Assembly (NCBI RefSeq): GCF_030053395.1
Contig: NZ_JASGBH010000003.1
Span: 62,001 to 126,000, forward strand
From: Limnohabitans lacus
GTDB lineage: Bacteria; Pseudomonadota; Gammaproteobacteria; Burkholderiales; Burkholderiaceae_C
DNA length: 64,000 nucleotides
Direction: 5' to 3'
Shown here: positions 1-8,250 of the stretch, in pieces
Position numbering within the stretch: the first letter of the stretch is position 1
Layout of the letters: every line of letters begins with the position of its first letter
Notes under the pieces: model-generated
The model's database searches: none
Seen by the model: the letters and a program-made list of their open reading frames with translations, nothing else
What the model was told of the DNA's origin: nothing
Translations under genes and position numbers: made by a program

Positions 1-29
1 GCACAAGGCCAGCTGTTAAGCTTTCCCCC

Positions 30-932
30 ATGAAACTGTTGATGGATTCCTTTTGGCGTGCCGCCATGTATTGCCTGATGCCCCGGGTCATTGGGCTGTC
101 GCTTTTGCCGTTGCTCACCACCGTCGGTTTATCGGGTTTCTTGGGCTACATGTATTGGGATGGTGCCGTGCTGCAGGTGCAGCGTTGGCTGGAAGTTTCC
201 AGCGGGCTTGAGGGGGTCTGGCGCTGGCTCGAAGGGGTGGGCTTTGCCAACCTGAAAACGGTGGTGGCGCCGCTCATGGTGATTTTCACGGTCACGCCCT
301 TGGTGGTGGTGGTCAGTTTGTTGGCAGTGTCTTTTTTCATGACACCCGCCTTGACACGCATGGTGATGGTCCGGCGCTTTGCGCCGATGCAGCGCAAGCA
401 AGGGGCCACTGGCCTGCACAGTTTGGCATGGTCATTGAGCTCGGTGGTGCTGGCGCTGGGCGCTTTTTTGCTGACCATGCCCTTGTGGTTGGTGCCACCT
501 TTGGCCATGCTTTTGCCCGCCTTGATTTGGGGGTGGCTCACCTACCGGGTCATGGCGTTTGACGTGCTGGCTGAGTTTGCCAGCCAAGAAGAGCGGCGCA
601 CCTTGATGGCCCGTCACCGCATGGCGCTGTTGGCCATGGGTGTGATCACTGGTCTGATGGGTGCGGCACCCAGCCTGGTCTGGGCCTCGGGGGCCTTGTT
701 TGCAGCTGCCTTTGTGATCCTGATCCCCGTGGCCATTTGGATCTACACCCTGGTGTTCGCGTTTTCATCGCTGTGGTTTGCTCACTTTGCACTGGCCGCC
801 TTGCATGGTCTGCGCGATGAAGCTGGGGGCGACGTGCTGGATGTCACGGCCACGACGGTCACGCCTTCGCCGCATGCGACAGAGCGTTTAGCATCGACCC
901 ATGAACTCCCAGAACACCGCTCCGAATCCTGA
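30..932 (+). CDS. EI24 domain-containing integral membrane protein
   Basis: A 300-residue polytopic membrane protein with about six hydrophobic segments (roughly residues 17-45, 75-105, 130-170, 195-225 and 230-260). The pattern of long paired helices with a short cytoplasmic tail fits the EI24 family, whose bacterial members include CysZ-like transporters, but the substrate here is unknown. An in-frame ATG at 42 is an alternative start. The 3' end overlaps the next gene by 32 bases in another frame, which implies translational coupling. Family assignment comes from the hydrophobicity pattern and recalled similarity; function is not claimed. Confidence 0.8.
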   Translation: MKLLMDSFWRAAMYCLMPRVIGLSLLPLLTTVGLSGFLGYMYWDGAVLQVQRWLEVSSGLEGVWRWLEGVGFANLKTVVAPLMVIFTVTPLVVVVSLLAVSFFMTPALTRMVMVRRFAPMQRKQGATGLHSLAWSLSSVVLALGAFLLTMPLWLVPPLAMLLPALIWGWLTYRVMAFDVLAEFASQEERRTLMARHRMALLAMGVITGLMGAAPSLVWASGALFAAAFVILIPVAIWIYTLVFAFSSLWFAHFALAALHGLRDEAGGDVLDVTATTVTPSPHATERLASTHELPEHRSES

Positions 933-1764
933 TGCCTCCAGGTCCACGCCGACCTTTGGCGTGATCATCATTGGCGATGAAATCCTCTCGGGCAAACGTG
1001 CCGACAAGCATTTGCCCAAAGTGATCGAATTGCTGGCCGCACGGGGCCTGAGTCTGTCGTGGGCCGAGTACCACGGCGACTCGCCTGAGCGCATCACCGC
1101 TGCGCTGGCGCGGGCCTTTGCATCGGCCGATGTGGTGTTTTCCTGCGGCGGCATTGGCGCCACGCCCGACGACCACACGCGCCAGTGCGCAGGCAGAGCC
1201 CTGGGGCAGCCTTTGGCACTGCACCCCGAGGCCGAAGCCTTGATCCGTGAGCGCATGCAGGACACGGCGCGCGAGCAGGGCGTGCCTTATGAGCCTGATC
1301 GCCATGACAACATCCACCGCTTGAACATGGGCGTGTTCCCCCAGAGTGCCCGCATCATTCGCAACCCGTACAACAAGATCCCCGGTTTCTCGTGCGACGG
1401 GCCAGGCGGCGGCACGGTGCACTTTGTGCCCGGTTTTCCGGTCATGGCCTGGCCAATGATCGAGTCGGTGCTGGACGCGCATTACAGCGATTTCTTTCAG
1501 CGCAACGCGCATGTGGAGAAGTCGGTGATCCTGTTTGGCTCGATGGAGGCGACCCTGACACCCCTGATGCAGACCATCGAAGCGAGCCACCCCAGCGTGA
1601 AAGTTTTCAGCCTGCCCAGTGTGGACCACCCGCAATGGGGGCGCCACATCGAGCTGGGCGTCAAGGGCGAACCCGAGGCTGTCGAAGTGGCTTACGCCGA
1701 CTTGCGTTCTGGGCTGGAGCCGTTTGGCTTGCAGTATGGCCCCGAATTGGTGCGTAAAGTTTGA
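901..1764 (+). CDS. Molybdopterin-binding domain protein (MoaB/CinA N-terminal type)
   Basis: A 287-residue protein whose first 170 residues form a MoCF_biosynth domain. It opens with the strand GVIIIGDEILSGKR, and has a glycine-rich SCGGIGATPDDHTR loop near residues 80-95, the hallmark of the MogA/MoeA/CinA fold. The C-terminal part is shorter than full CinA and lacks a recognisable nicotinamide-nucleotide deamidase domain. Such stand-alone proteins are usually labelled competence/damage-inducible A-like. It starts inside the EI24 gene and ends just before the NtrC sites of glnA. The exact substrate is unknown; it lies far from the moaA-mobA-moeA group at 53-56 kb. Confidence 0.85.
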   Translation: MNSQNTAPNPDASRSTPTFGVIIIGDEILSGKRADKHLPKVIELLAARGLSLSWAEYHGDSPERITAALARAFASADVVFSCGGIGATPDDHTRQCAGRALGQPLALHPEAEALIRERMQDTAREQGVPYEPDRHDNIHRLNMGVFPQSARIIRNPYNKIPGFSCDGPGGGTVHFVPGFPVMAWPMIESVLDAHYSDFFQRNAHVEKSVILFGSMEATLTPLMQTIEASHPSVKVFSLPSVDHPQWGRHIELGVKGEPEAVEVAYADLRSGLEPFGLQYGPELVRKV

Positions 1765-1765
1765 A

Positions 1766-1803
1766 TGCACCAAATTAAGTCATAATTGCACTTCATTGGT
1801 GCA
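1766..1803 (+). promoter_or_regulatory. Tandem NtrC-binding sites upstream of glnA
   Basis: At 1787-1803 the sequence TGCACTTCATTGGTGCA matches the NtrC consensus TGCACC-N5-GGTGCA at all but one position. A second, weaker copy lies at 1766-1782: a perfect TGCACC left half and a degenerate right half. The two sites are 21 bases apart, about two helical turns, so NtrC dimers would sit on the same DNA face, as at enterobacterial glnA enhancers. They lie about 100-135 bases upstream of the sigma-54 promoter at 1901. Confidence 0.85.
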
Positions 1804-1900
1804 TTTTGGGTTTGGCATTTTTTGACCTCTGGCTGCGGATTTGGCCTTCTGTGAAGGCACAATCATGCGTTGTTCTAGGTCGCAGGTTCGGTGCCCAAGC

Positions 1901-1916
1901 TGGCACAGAAACTGCA
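1901..1916 (+). promoter_or_regulatory. Sigma-54 promoter of glnA
   Basis: TGGCACAGAAACTGCA fits the sigma-54 consensus TGGCAC-N5-TTGCA with one mismatch and correct spacing of the -24 GG and -12 GC elements. The predicted transcript start is near 1926-1928, leaving a leader of about 37 bases before the glnA ATG. With the NtrC sites upstream, it predicts nitrogen-limited induction of glnA by the NtrB/NtrC pair encoded just downstream. Confidence 0.85.
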
Positions 1917-1963
1917 AGACCTGACAGTACGTTCAACCAACCCCTTCCTACCAGGAGAATTTG

Positions 1964-3379
1964 ATGGCCAAGACCGTCGCAGACGTGATGAAGATGGTGA
2001 AAGAGAACGAAGTCAAGTTCGTTGACTTCCGTTTCACCGATACCCGTGGCAAGTGGCAGCACATTACTGCGCCTGTGTCGCAGTTTGACGAAAGCAAGTT
2101 CGAAGACGGTCAAGCCTTCGACGGTTCTTCGATCGCCGGCTGGAAAGGCATCGAAGCCTCCGACATGCTGTTGATCCCCGATCCCAACAGCGCCATCATC
2201 GATCCCTTCTTTGAAGAAGTCACCTTGGTTTTGATCTGCGACGTGATCGAGCCAACAGACGGCAAAGCCTACGAGCGTGACCCACGTTCGATCGCCAAGC
2301 GCGCTGAGACTTACCTCAAGCAATCTGGCCTGGGCGACACCGCCTACTTCGGTCCAGAACCCGAATTCTTCTTGTTCGACGATGTGCGTTGGAGCACCGA
2401 GCCTAACAACACGTTCTACGCCATCGACGAAGCCGAAGGCCCATGGAACAGCGGCACCAAGATCGAAGGCGGCAACTCCGGCCACCGTCCTCGCGTCAAA
2501 GGCGGCTACTTCCCAGTGCCTCCCGTTGACAGCACGCACGACATGCGCAGCGAAATGTCCCTGATCCTCGAATCCGTGGGCATCCCCGTCGAAGTGCACC
2601 ACCATGAAGTGGCCGGTGCTGGCCAGTGCGAAATCGGCACCAAGTTCTCGACCTTGGTTGAGCGTGCCGACTGGACACTGTTGCAAAAGTACGTGATCCA
2701 CAACGTGGCCAACGCCTACGGCAAAACCGCCACCTTCATGCCCAAGCCTTACGCTGGTGACAACGGCTCCGGCATGCACGTGCACCAGTCCATCTGGAAA
2801 GACGGCAAGAACCTGTTCGCAGGCAATGGCTACGCTGGCTTGTCTGAACTCGCCCTGTACTACATCGGCGGCATCATCAAGCACGCTCGCGCCCTGAACG
2901 CGATCACCAACCCTGGCACCAACAGCTACAAGCGCTTGGTTCCTCACTTCGAAGCGCCCGTGAAATTGGCTTACTCCGCCAAGAACCGCTCCGCTTCGAT
3001 CCGCATTCCCAACGTGGCTTCTGACAAAGCTCGTCGCGTGGAAGCCCGTTTCCCCGATCCATTGTGCAACCCCTACCTGGGCTTCGCTGCCTTGTTGATG
3101 GCTGGCTTGGACGGTATCGAAAACAAGATCCACCCCGGCGAAGCTGCCACCAAAGATCTGTACCACCTGCCTCCAGAAGAGGACAAGTTGGTGCCGACCG
3201 TTTGCTCCAGCTTGGACCAGGCTTTGGACGCACTCAACAACGACCGCGCCTTCTTGACCAAAGGCGGCGTGTTCACCGACGCTTGGATCGACTCCTACAT
3301 CGACCTGAAGATGCAAGAAGTCACCCGCGCTCGCGTGGAAGTCTCGCCTGTTGAGTACGACATGTACTACTCTCTGTAA
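1964..3379 (+). CDS. glnA: Glutamine synthetase type I
   Basis: Ligates ammonia to glutamate with ATP; the dodecameric cytoplasmic enzyme central to nitrogen assimilation. The 471-residue length is typical of GSI-beta. Visible signatures are the beta-grasp N-terminus with DGSSIAGW (residues 53-60), the metal- and ATP-binding stretches YFGPEPEFF (128-136) and GSGMHVHQS (268-276), and the adenylylation tyrosine Y400 in [10 protein letters not shown]. It is therefore expected to be controlled by GlnE and PII. The ATG at 1964 is preferred over the TTG at 1961 because AGGAG at 1953-1957 is well spaced. Expression should come from the sigma-54/NtrC promoter upstream, and an intrinsic terminator follows at 3407. 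Confidence 0.98.
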   Translation: MAKTVADVMKMVKENEVKFVDFRFTDTRGKWQHITAPVSQFDESKFEDGQAFDGSSIAGWKGIEASDMLLIPDPNSAIIDPFFEEVTLVLICDVIEPTDGKAYERDPRSIAKRAETYLKQSGLGDTAYFGPEPEFFLFDDVRWSTEPNNTFYAIDEAEGPWNSGTKIEGGNSGHRPRVKGGYFPVPPVDSTHDMRSEMSLILESVGIPVEVHHHEVAGAGQCEIGTKFSTLVERADWTLLQKYVIHNVANAYGKTATFMPKPYAGDNGSGMHVHQSIWKDGKNLFAGNGYAGLSELALYYIGGIIKHARALNAITNPGTNSYKRLVPHFEAPVKLAYSAKNRSASIRIPNVASDKARRVEARFPDPLCNPYLGFAALLMAGLDGIENKIHPGEAATKDLYHLPPEEDKLVPTVCSSLDQALDALNNDRAFLTKGGVFTDAWIDSYIDLKMQEVTRARVEVSPVEYDMYYSL

Positions 3380-3383
3380 TCCC

Positions 3384-3926
3384 ATGCGGATGACGCACAG
3401 CAGTGCAAAAAAGGACGGCTTCGGTCGTCCTTTTTTTTGCCATGTGCTGAGCGTTTTGGGGCTCGGCTGCCTGGCCTTGCCCGCCTTTGCGCAAGGGGCG
3501 ATTTACCGCTGCGGTCAGGAGTACACCAACTCGCCACAGGGCCGAACCGATTGTGTGCGCATCCATGTGCCACCCGCTGTGACGGTGATCGAAGGCACGC
3601 GCCCCAATGCAGGCCCTTTACCGGCACGCACCACTTCGGAGGGTGGCACCGCCTTGGTGCCCGGGCAACGCACCAAAGCAGACGCGGTGCGTGAGCCGCC
3701 AGCCGCCCAGCGTGAGCGCGATGTGCAAGCACGCGCCATCTTGTTGCAGGAGCTGGCCCAAGCCCAGCAGCAGCAAGCGCAGCTGCAGCAGGCGTTCAAA
3801 GACTCGGAGACGGCCAAGCAAGCCGACAAGACCTTGACCGTGAAAGCCGCCCTGGAGCGCAACCAGCGCGACATCGACAGTTTGCAGCGCGAGCTGGCCC
3901 GCCGCCCTGTGGCCGCCAACCCTTGA
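3384..3926 (+). CDS. Secreted coiled-coil protein, hypothetical (DUF4124-like N-terminus)
   Basis: A 180-residue protein with an apparent signal peptide ending in LALPAFAQ, then a short GAIYRCGQEYTN segment resembling the first strand of DUF4124 proteins. A proline/alanine-rich linker follows, then a glutamine-rich coiled coil over about the last 75 residues. It probably sits in the periplasm; no function can be assigned. The start is uncertain. ATG 3384 or 3390 gives a signal peptide with positive charges, but then the glnA terminator lies inside the reading frame. GTG 3444, just after the terminator, gives a shorter leader without a charged N-region. It lies between glnA and ntrB on the same strand. 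Confidence 0.7.
   Translation: MRMTHSSAKKDGFGRPFFCHVLSVLGLGCLALPAFAQGAIYRCGQEYTNSPQGRTDCVRIHVPPAVTVIEGTRPNAGPLPARTTSEGGTALVPGQRTKADAVREPPAAQRERDVQARAILLQELAQAQQQQAQLQQAFKDSETAKQADKTLTVKAALERNQRDIDSLQRELARRPVAANP
3407..3438 (+). terminator. Intrinsic terminator after glnA
   Basis: A seven-pair stem GGACGGC/GTCGTCC, including one G-U pair, closes a UUCG tetraloop of the unusually stable C(UUCG)G type. It is flanked by six A upstream and eight T downstream, so it could act in both directions. It starts 28 bases after the glnA stop and overlaps the 5' part of the next reading frame. Confidence 0.9.
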
Positions 3927-3934
3927 GAAAGACC

Positions 3935-4999
3935 ATGTCTTTACCCGTTTCCCGTTTTCAGGCCTTCGATTTGTTGGCCACCCCCATCGCCGTGATCGAA
4001 GGCGAAGGGCACATCAGTTTCGTCAACGCCGCCCTGGAAGACGTGATGGGCATGTCCCGCCGCAGCCTGAACGGCGCTTATTTGCCCGACTTTTTTGCAG
4101 ACCCTCAGCCCCTGAAAAATGCGCTGATCGGCGCCCGCTCGAACGAATTTGCGGCCCTGCGCTACGAGGCCTTGCTCAACCGCATCCACCACGGCGATGC
4201 CTTGCCCGTGCACATGATCGTGGCCCCCTCAGACCGGCCCGAAGAGGTCATCATCGAGTTGCTGCCGGTCGAGCAGCAAACCCGCCAAGAGCGCGAAGAG
4301 CGCTTGCTGGAGCAGGCCCTGGCCAACAAGGAGCTGATCCGTAACCTGGCGCACGAAATCAAGAACCCCTTGGGCGGCATCCGTGGCTCGGCCCAATTGC
4401 TCGAGATGGAGCTGGGCAGCAAAGAACTCACCGAGTACACCCAGGTCATCATCCACGAGGCGGACCGCTTGCAGACCCTGGTGGACCGCCTGCTGGCGCC
4501 GCACCGCCGGCCCCATGTGGTGGGCGATGTGAACATTCACGAGGTGTGTGAGCGCGTCAGGTCCCTGATCCTGGCCGAGTTCCCCAAGGGCTTGAAGGTC
4601 GTGCGCGATTACGACACCTCGATCCCCGAGTTCCGGGGGGACCGCGAACAGTTGATTCAGGCGGTGCTCAACATTTCGCACAACGCGGCGCAGGCCTTGT
4701 CAGAGCGCATCTCGCAAGGCGATGGACAGATCACTTTCAAGAGCCGGATCTTGAGGCAAGTCACGTTTGGCAAGCAGCGTTACCGCCTGGCATTGGAATT
4801 GCATGTCATCGACAACGGGCCTGGCGTACCAGACTCGATCAAGGACCGCATTTTCTTCCCGTTGATCTCGGGGCGCGAAGGCGGCTCGGGCCTGGGGCTG
4901 ACGTTGTCACAAACCTTTGTGCAACAACACCACGGCATGATCGAGTGTGAGAGCGAGCCCGGTCGTACGGACTTCAAAATTTTGATTCCGTTGCCCTGA
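3935..4999 (+). CDS. glnL: Nitrogen regulation sensor histidine kinase NtrB
   Basis: Phosphorylates or dephosphorylates NtrC according to the PII signalling state. The 354 residues hold an N-terminal PAS domain (about 10-110) and a HisKA dimerisation helix with phospho-acceptor H140 in LAHEIKNPLGGIRG. An HATPase domain follows, with N-box NISHNAAQAL, G1 DNGPGVP and G2 GSGLGL. There is no transmembrane segment, consistent with a soluble kinase. The ATG at 3935 is preceded by GAGAAAG and preferred over a TTG at 3923. It is followed 20 bases later by ntrC, and this tight pair identifies both genes. Confidence 0.96.
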   Translation: MSLPVSRFQAFDLLATPIAVIEGEGHISFVNAALEDVMGMSRRSLNGAYLPDFFADPQPLKNALIGARSNEFAALRYEALLNRIHHGDALPVHMIVAPSDRPEEVIIELLPVEQQTRQEREERLLEQALANKELIRNLAHEIKNPLGGIRGSAQLLEMELGSKELTEYTQVIIHEADRLQTLVDRLLAPHRRPHVVGDVNIHEVCERVRSLILAEFPKGLKVVRDYDTSIPEFRGDREQLIQAVLNISHNAAQALSERISQGDGQITFKSRILRQVTFGKQRYRLALELHVIDNGPGVPDSIKDRIFFPLISGREGGSGLGLTLSQTFVQQHHGMIECESEPGRTDFKILIPLP

Positions 5000-5019
5000 A
5001 CCAAAGAAAGCCCCCGCAG

Positions 5020-6507
5020 ATGAAGCCGATCTGGATCGTAGACGATGACCAATCCATCCGCTTTGTGCTTGAGAAAGCATTGCTGCGCGAAGGCTTGCCC
5101 ACGCGCAGCTTCACCAACCCGCGTGAAGTTCTGAAAGCCTTGGACTCCGAAGAAGGGCGTGACGGCCCTCAAGTGTTGGTCAGTGACATCCGCATGCCCG
5201 GCGGCTCGGGCCTGGACCTGTTGGCCACCATCAAGCAGCGCATGCCGGGTTTGCCCGTCATCATCATGACGGCGTTTTCCGACCTGGACAGTGCCGTCTC
5301 CGCGTTCCAAAGCGGGGCCTTTGAGTACCTGCCCAAGCCGTTTGACTTGCCCAAAGCGATCGAGCTGATCCGCCGCGCCGTCGGTGAAAGCCAACGTGAA
5401 GACGTGGCCGAAGAAAAACTGGTGGAGGCCCCCGAAATGCTGGGCCAGGCGCCCGCCATGCAAGACGTGTTTCGAGGCATCGGCCGTTTGGCCCAAAGCC
5501 ATGTCACCGTGCTGATCACGGGCGAGTCGGGCTCGGGCAAAGAGCTGGTGGCGCACGCGCTGCACAAGCACTCGCCACGCGCCAACCAGCCTTTTGTGGC
5601 GATCAACACCGCCGCCATCCCCAAAGACCTGCTGGAAAGCGAATTGTTCGGTCACGAGCGGGGCGCTTTCACAGGCGCTCAGGCCTCGCGCCGTGGCCGC
5701 TTTGAGCAAGCCGATGGCGGCACCTTGTTCCTTGACGAGATCGGGGACATGCCCTTCGATTTGCAAACCCGCTTGTTGCGTGTCTTGTCTGATGGCCATT
5801 TCTACCGCGTCGGCGGGCACAGCGCCGTCAAGGCCAATGTGCGCGTGATTGCCGCCACCCACCAAGACTTGGAAGAGCGCGTCAAACAAGGCGTGTTCCG
5901 CGAAGACTTGTTTCACCGCCTGAACGTCATCCGCTTGCGCTTGCCTGCGCTGCGCGAGCGGCGCGAGGACGTGCCCATGCTGGCGCGTTACTTCTTGCAG
6001 CGCAGTGCGCAGCAGCTGGGTGTGGAGCCCAAGCGGATCTCCGAAACGGCCATGGACAAGCTGGGCCAGTTCCAGTTCCCGGGCAACGTGAGGCAGTTGG
6101 AGAACATCTGCCACTGGCTCACGGTGATGGCCCCAGCGCAAGTCATTGAGCTCAAGGATTTGCCGCCCGAAGTGCTGGCCACCGCAAGCCCTGCCGTGCC
6201 CGAGGCGATGGCGCCCGCCGCAACGGCACCCGAGGCGGTGTCTGTGGCCGCCGTGCCTGTTTCGGCCAGCATGGGGGCGTCCAGCCCCAGTGCCGTGTGG
6301 GAATCGGGCCTCGAAGAAGAAGCCCTGGCCTTGCTCAACAGCGGTCGCACCGATGTGTGGGATGTGCTGAGCCGTCGCTTTGAAACCAGCCTGATTCAGG
6401 CGGCTTTGTCGACCACACGGGGGCGGCGCATCGAGGCGGCGCAAAAGCTGGGCATTGGACGCAACACCATCACCCGCAAGATCCAGGAACTGGGCATCGA
6501 CGAGTAA
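5020..6507 (+). CDS. glnG: Nitrogen response regulator NtrC, sigma-54 activator
   Basis: An enhancer-binding ATPase that activates sigma-54 RNA polymerase at nitrogen-regulated promoters. The 495 residues comprise a receiver domain with phospho-acceptor D56 and K106, and an AAA+ domain with Walker A GESGSGKE (168-175), the sigma-54 contact loop GAFTGA (215-220) and Walker B FLDE near 237-240. An Ala/Pro-rich linker of about 50 residues leads to a Fis-type helix-turn-helix ending RNTITRKIQELG. The linker is longer than in enteric NtrC. Its likely binding sites are seen upstream of glnA at 1766-1803. Confidence 0.97.
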   Translation: MKPIWIVDDDQSIRFVLEKALLREGLPTRSFTNPREVLKALDSEEGRDGPQVLVSDIRMPGGSGLDLLATIKQRMPGLPVIIMTAFSDLDSAVSAFQSGAFEYLPKPFDLPKAIELIRRAVGESQREDVAEEKLVEAPEMLGQAPAMQDVFRGIGRLAQSHVTVLITGESGSGKELVAHALHKHSPRANQPFVAINTAAIPKDLLESELFGHERGAFTGAQASRRGRFEQADGGTLFLDEIGDMPFDLQTRLLRVLSDGHFYRVGGHSAVKANVRVIAATHQDLEERVKQGVFREDLFHRLNVIRLRLPALRERREDVPMLARYFLQRSAQQLGVEPKRISETAMDKLGQFQFPGNVRQLENICHWLTVMAPAQVIELKDLPPEVLATASPAVPEAMAPAATAPEAVSVAAVPVSASMGASSPSAVWESGLEEEALALLNSGRTDVWDVLSRRFETSLIQAALSTTRGRRIEAAQKLGIGRNTITRKIQELGIDE

Positions 6508-6570
6508 AGGACAGGCGTGGCCTGAGCGGTCCCGCTTTTGTCCGTCGGTTTCAGCCGCTTGCCGCCGTTA

Positions 6571-6861
6571 TCAATCGCTGAAGGGGTCCTTGAGCACCAC
6601 GTCGCTCACGGGGATGGCCACGCAAGGCAGCACGCAGCCTTCGGCCCGCTCTTCTTGGGTCAGTCCAGGCCAATCCATGTCGTAGCGCACTTGGCCTGAA
6701 ACCAGGTGGCCGATGCAGGTGCGGCAAGTGCCATTGCGGCAAGAGCTGGGCCACTGCAAACCGCCTTGCTCCAGACTGGTCAGCAGGCTTTGCTCGCGCC
6801 AAGCGTCAAAGCAGGCGTCGGGGGTGATGCGGGCATTGAAAAATAAAAGATCTGCGGTCAT
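6571..6861 (-). CDS. [2Fe-2S] plant-type ferredoxin
   Basis: A 96-residue ferredoxin with the cluster ligands CRNGTCRTC (C-x4-C-x2-C) followed about 30 residues later by a fourth cysteine in GCVLPC, the pattern of plant/vertebrate-type [2Fe-2S] domains. No reductase is fused, so a partner enzyme must be encoded elsewhere. ATG 6861 is used; a TTG at 6870 would add three residues. It lies 15 bases downstream of the L,D-transpeptidase stop on the same strand, suggesting co-transcription, although a functional tie to murein synthesis is not obvious. Confidence 0.88.
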   Translation of the reverse strand: MTADLLFFNARITPDACFDAWREQSLLTSLEQGGLQWPSSCRNGTCRTCIGHLVSGQVRYDMDWPGLTQEERAEGCVLPCVAIPVSDVVLKDPFSD

Positions 6862-6876
6862 GCCTGCCAAGCCGCT

Positions 6877-8250
6877 TCAAGCGGGACCTTCAAAGACCAA
6901 CTTCCATTGGCCCTCTTCTTGTTGCCAATAAGTCCGCCAATAGAGCGGTTGTCCCTTGTGATGGCTGGTTTGATCGCTCATGGTCACGACCATGGTGTCT
7001 TCGCCATCGTTCCAATGCAATATTGAAACAACTTGCAGGGGCTTGCGTTGACCCGATACATTTTGGGCCAGCTTGGGCCACCAGTGGTCGAAGTCCAAAG
7101 CGTCACGCTCGAAGCGCGGGCTGTAATAGGTTTTCAGTTTGACAATGTCGGCTTTTAGGCGGTCAGATCGCCAATTTTCCAAGGTCGGCTTGAAGCTCTT
7201 GTAGGCCAATGAAGACTGACCGGCATGGATCCAATCGAGTTTGTCGGCAATCACCACCGGTGTCATTCGCCAATCAGGCAAGCGCAACAATTCGTCCATG
7301 TCGGCATTGGCCATCACCACGCAGCCATCGGTCGCTTCTGGCGCTCGGGAATACTGCGCGCTGGGTGTGCCGTGCAACCAAATACCCGAGCCGGTTTTGT
7401 TGCGCATCGCATCCACCGCGTTGGGGAAGTTCAACGTCAATGCACCAGCGCCAAACAAGTCGGGCAAGGTTGCGCCGGGCAGTTTTCGTTGGACAAAATA
7501 AACGCCCAGGGGTGTCTTGCCATCGCCTTCTTTGATTTTGCCGACGCCATTGATGCCCACAGAGACATAGGTTTCCTTGATGAGTTCCAACTTCAGTAGC
7601 CCATCTTGTCCGGTGCGGTTGGCAAACCAATAAAGGCGGGACTTGGAGGCATCGACGGCCGCAATATAGGGTTGCTCTGCGGCTAAGAAGGCCACCGATG
7701 CGGGAACTTGGCCTTGAAGGTCTTGCGGTGAGGGGCGGGTGATGCGTCGCTTGGCTTCCAGCAACAATTCTTCCAGGCGCCGCATGGCCGACGGCTGGGC
7801 ATCCATGTCCAAGTCTGAACCTTGCAAAGGCTGAAGGGCGCTGATGTTGAGCAAGTCAGCGTACAACAACTGCCCCAATTGAAAATTTGGAAATTGCGTG
7901 GCGAGTGCGCGTGCCGTCTCCAAGGCCTGTGAACGCTCGCCTTCACCCAAGTGTTGGTAAATTTGTCGGACCAAGGTTTCGGGGTCTTGGGCCTGGATCA
8001 CGGTGGCTGGTGTGCTGGGGTCGAACTCCAATTTCCAGCGCAGGGCAGGCGCAGAAGTGTGAAAACGCTGTTGCCAACTTTCGGCCAGACCCCGGTGATC
8101 AGAAAAAGTCCATGCAGCCACGCCACAGGCGATCACCAACAAAGATGGCACCGCCCACCGCAGGCGCCAAAAGCCTTTCGATTGACGTCCTGCCTGTCGA
8201 TGGGGCAATCGGTTCAAGCTCAATTCACCGTCTCGCGAGTGATCAGCCAT
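6877..8250 (-). CDS. L,D-transpeptidase (YkuD/ErfK family)
   Basis: A 457-residue protein with an N-terminal membrane anchor (about residues 28-50), then a long periplasmic region and a YkuD catalytic domain in its middle. The active-site block is HGTPSAQYSRAPEATDGCVV: histidine, then TDGC with the nucleophilic cysteine, as in the family motif H-x(n)-[S/T]-x-G-C. YkuD enzymes cross-link peptidoglycan through meso-diaminopimelate or attach lipoprotein. About 150 C-terminal residues follow the catalytic domain and include an NTF2-like segment (QPLYWRTYWQQEEGQWKLVFEGPA). Its start overlaps the end of the TPR gene upstream by 31 bases, so the two are likely translated together. Confidence 0.9.
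   Translation of the reverse strand: MADHSRDGELSLNRLPHRQAGRQSKGFWRLRWAVPSLLVIACGVAAWTFSDHRGLAESWQQRFHTSAPALRWKLEFDPSTPATVIQAQDPETLVRQIYQHLGEGERSQALETARALATQFPNFQLGQLLYADLLNISALQPLQGSDLDMDAQPSAMRRLEELLLEAKRRITRPSPQDLQGQVPASVAFLAAEQPYIAAVDASKSRLYWFANRTGQDGLLKLELIKETYVSVGINGVGKIKEGDGKTPLGVYFVQRKLPGATLPDLFGAGALTLNFPNAVDAMRNKTGSGIWLHGTPSAQYSRAPEATDGCVVMANADMDELLRLPDWRMTPVVIADKLDWIHAGQSSLAYKSFKPTLENWRSDRLKADIVKLKTYYSPRFERDALDFDHWWPKLAQNVSGQRKPLQVVSILHWNDGEDTMVVTMSDQTSHHKGQPLYWRTYWQQEEGQWKLVFEGPA

Noticed and set aside
1793..3385. Long open frame of 530 codons opposite glnA
   Set aside because: Its translation is dominated by Val, Gly, His and Gln runs typical of reading the complement of a GC-rich gene; no domain or ribosome site supports it.
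4780..6444. Long open frame of 554 codons opposite ntrC
   Set aside because: Same low-complexity antisense composition; ntrC has all family motifs on the other strand.
6508..6570. Hairpin in the gap between ntrC and the ferredoxin gene
   Set aside because: The best stem (AGCG/CGCT, four pairs) is too short, and the outer GGACA/TGTCC pairing has a long loop.
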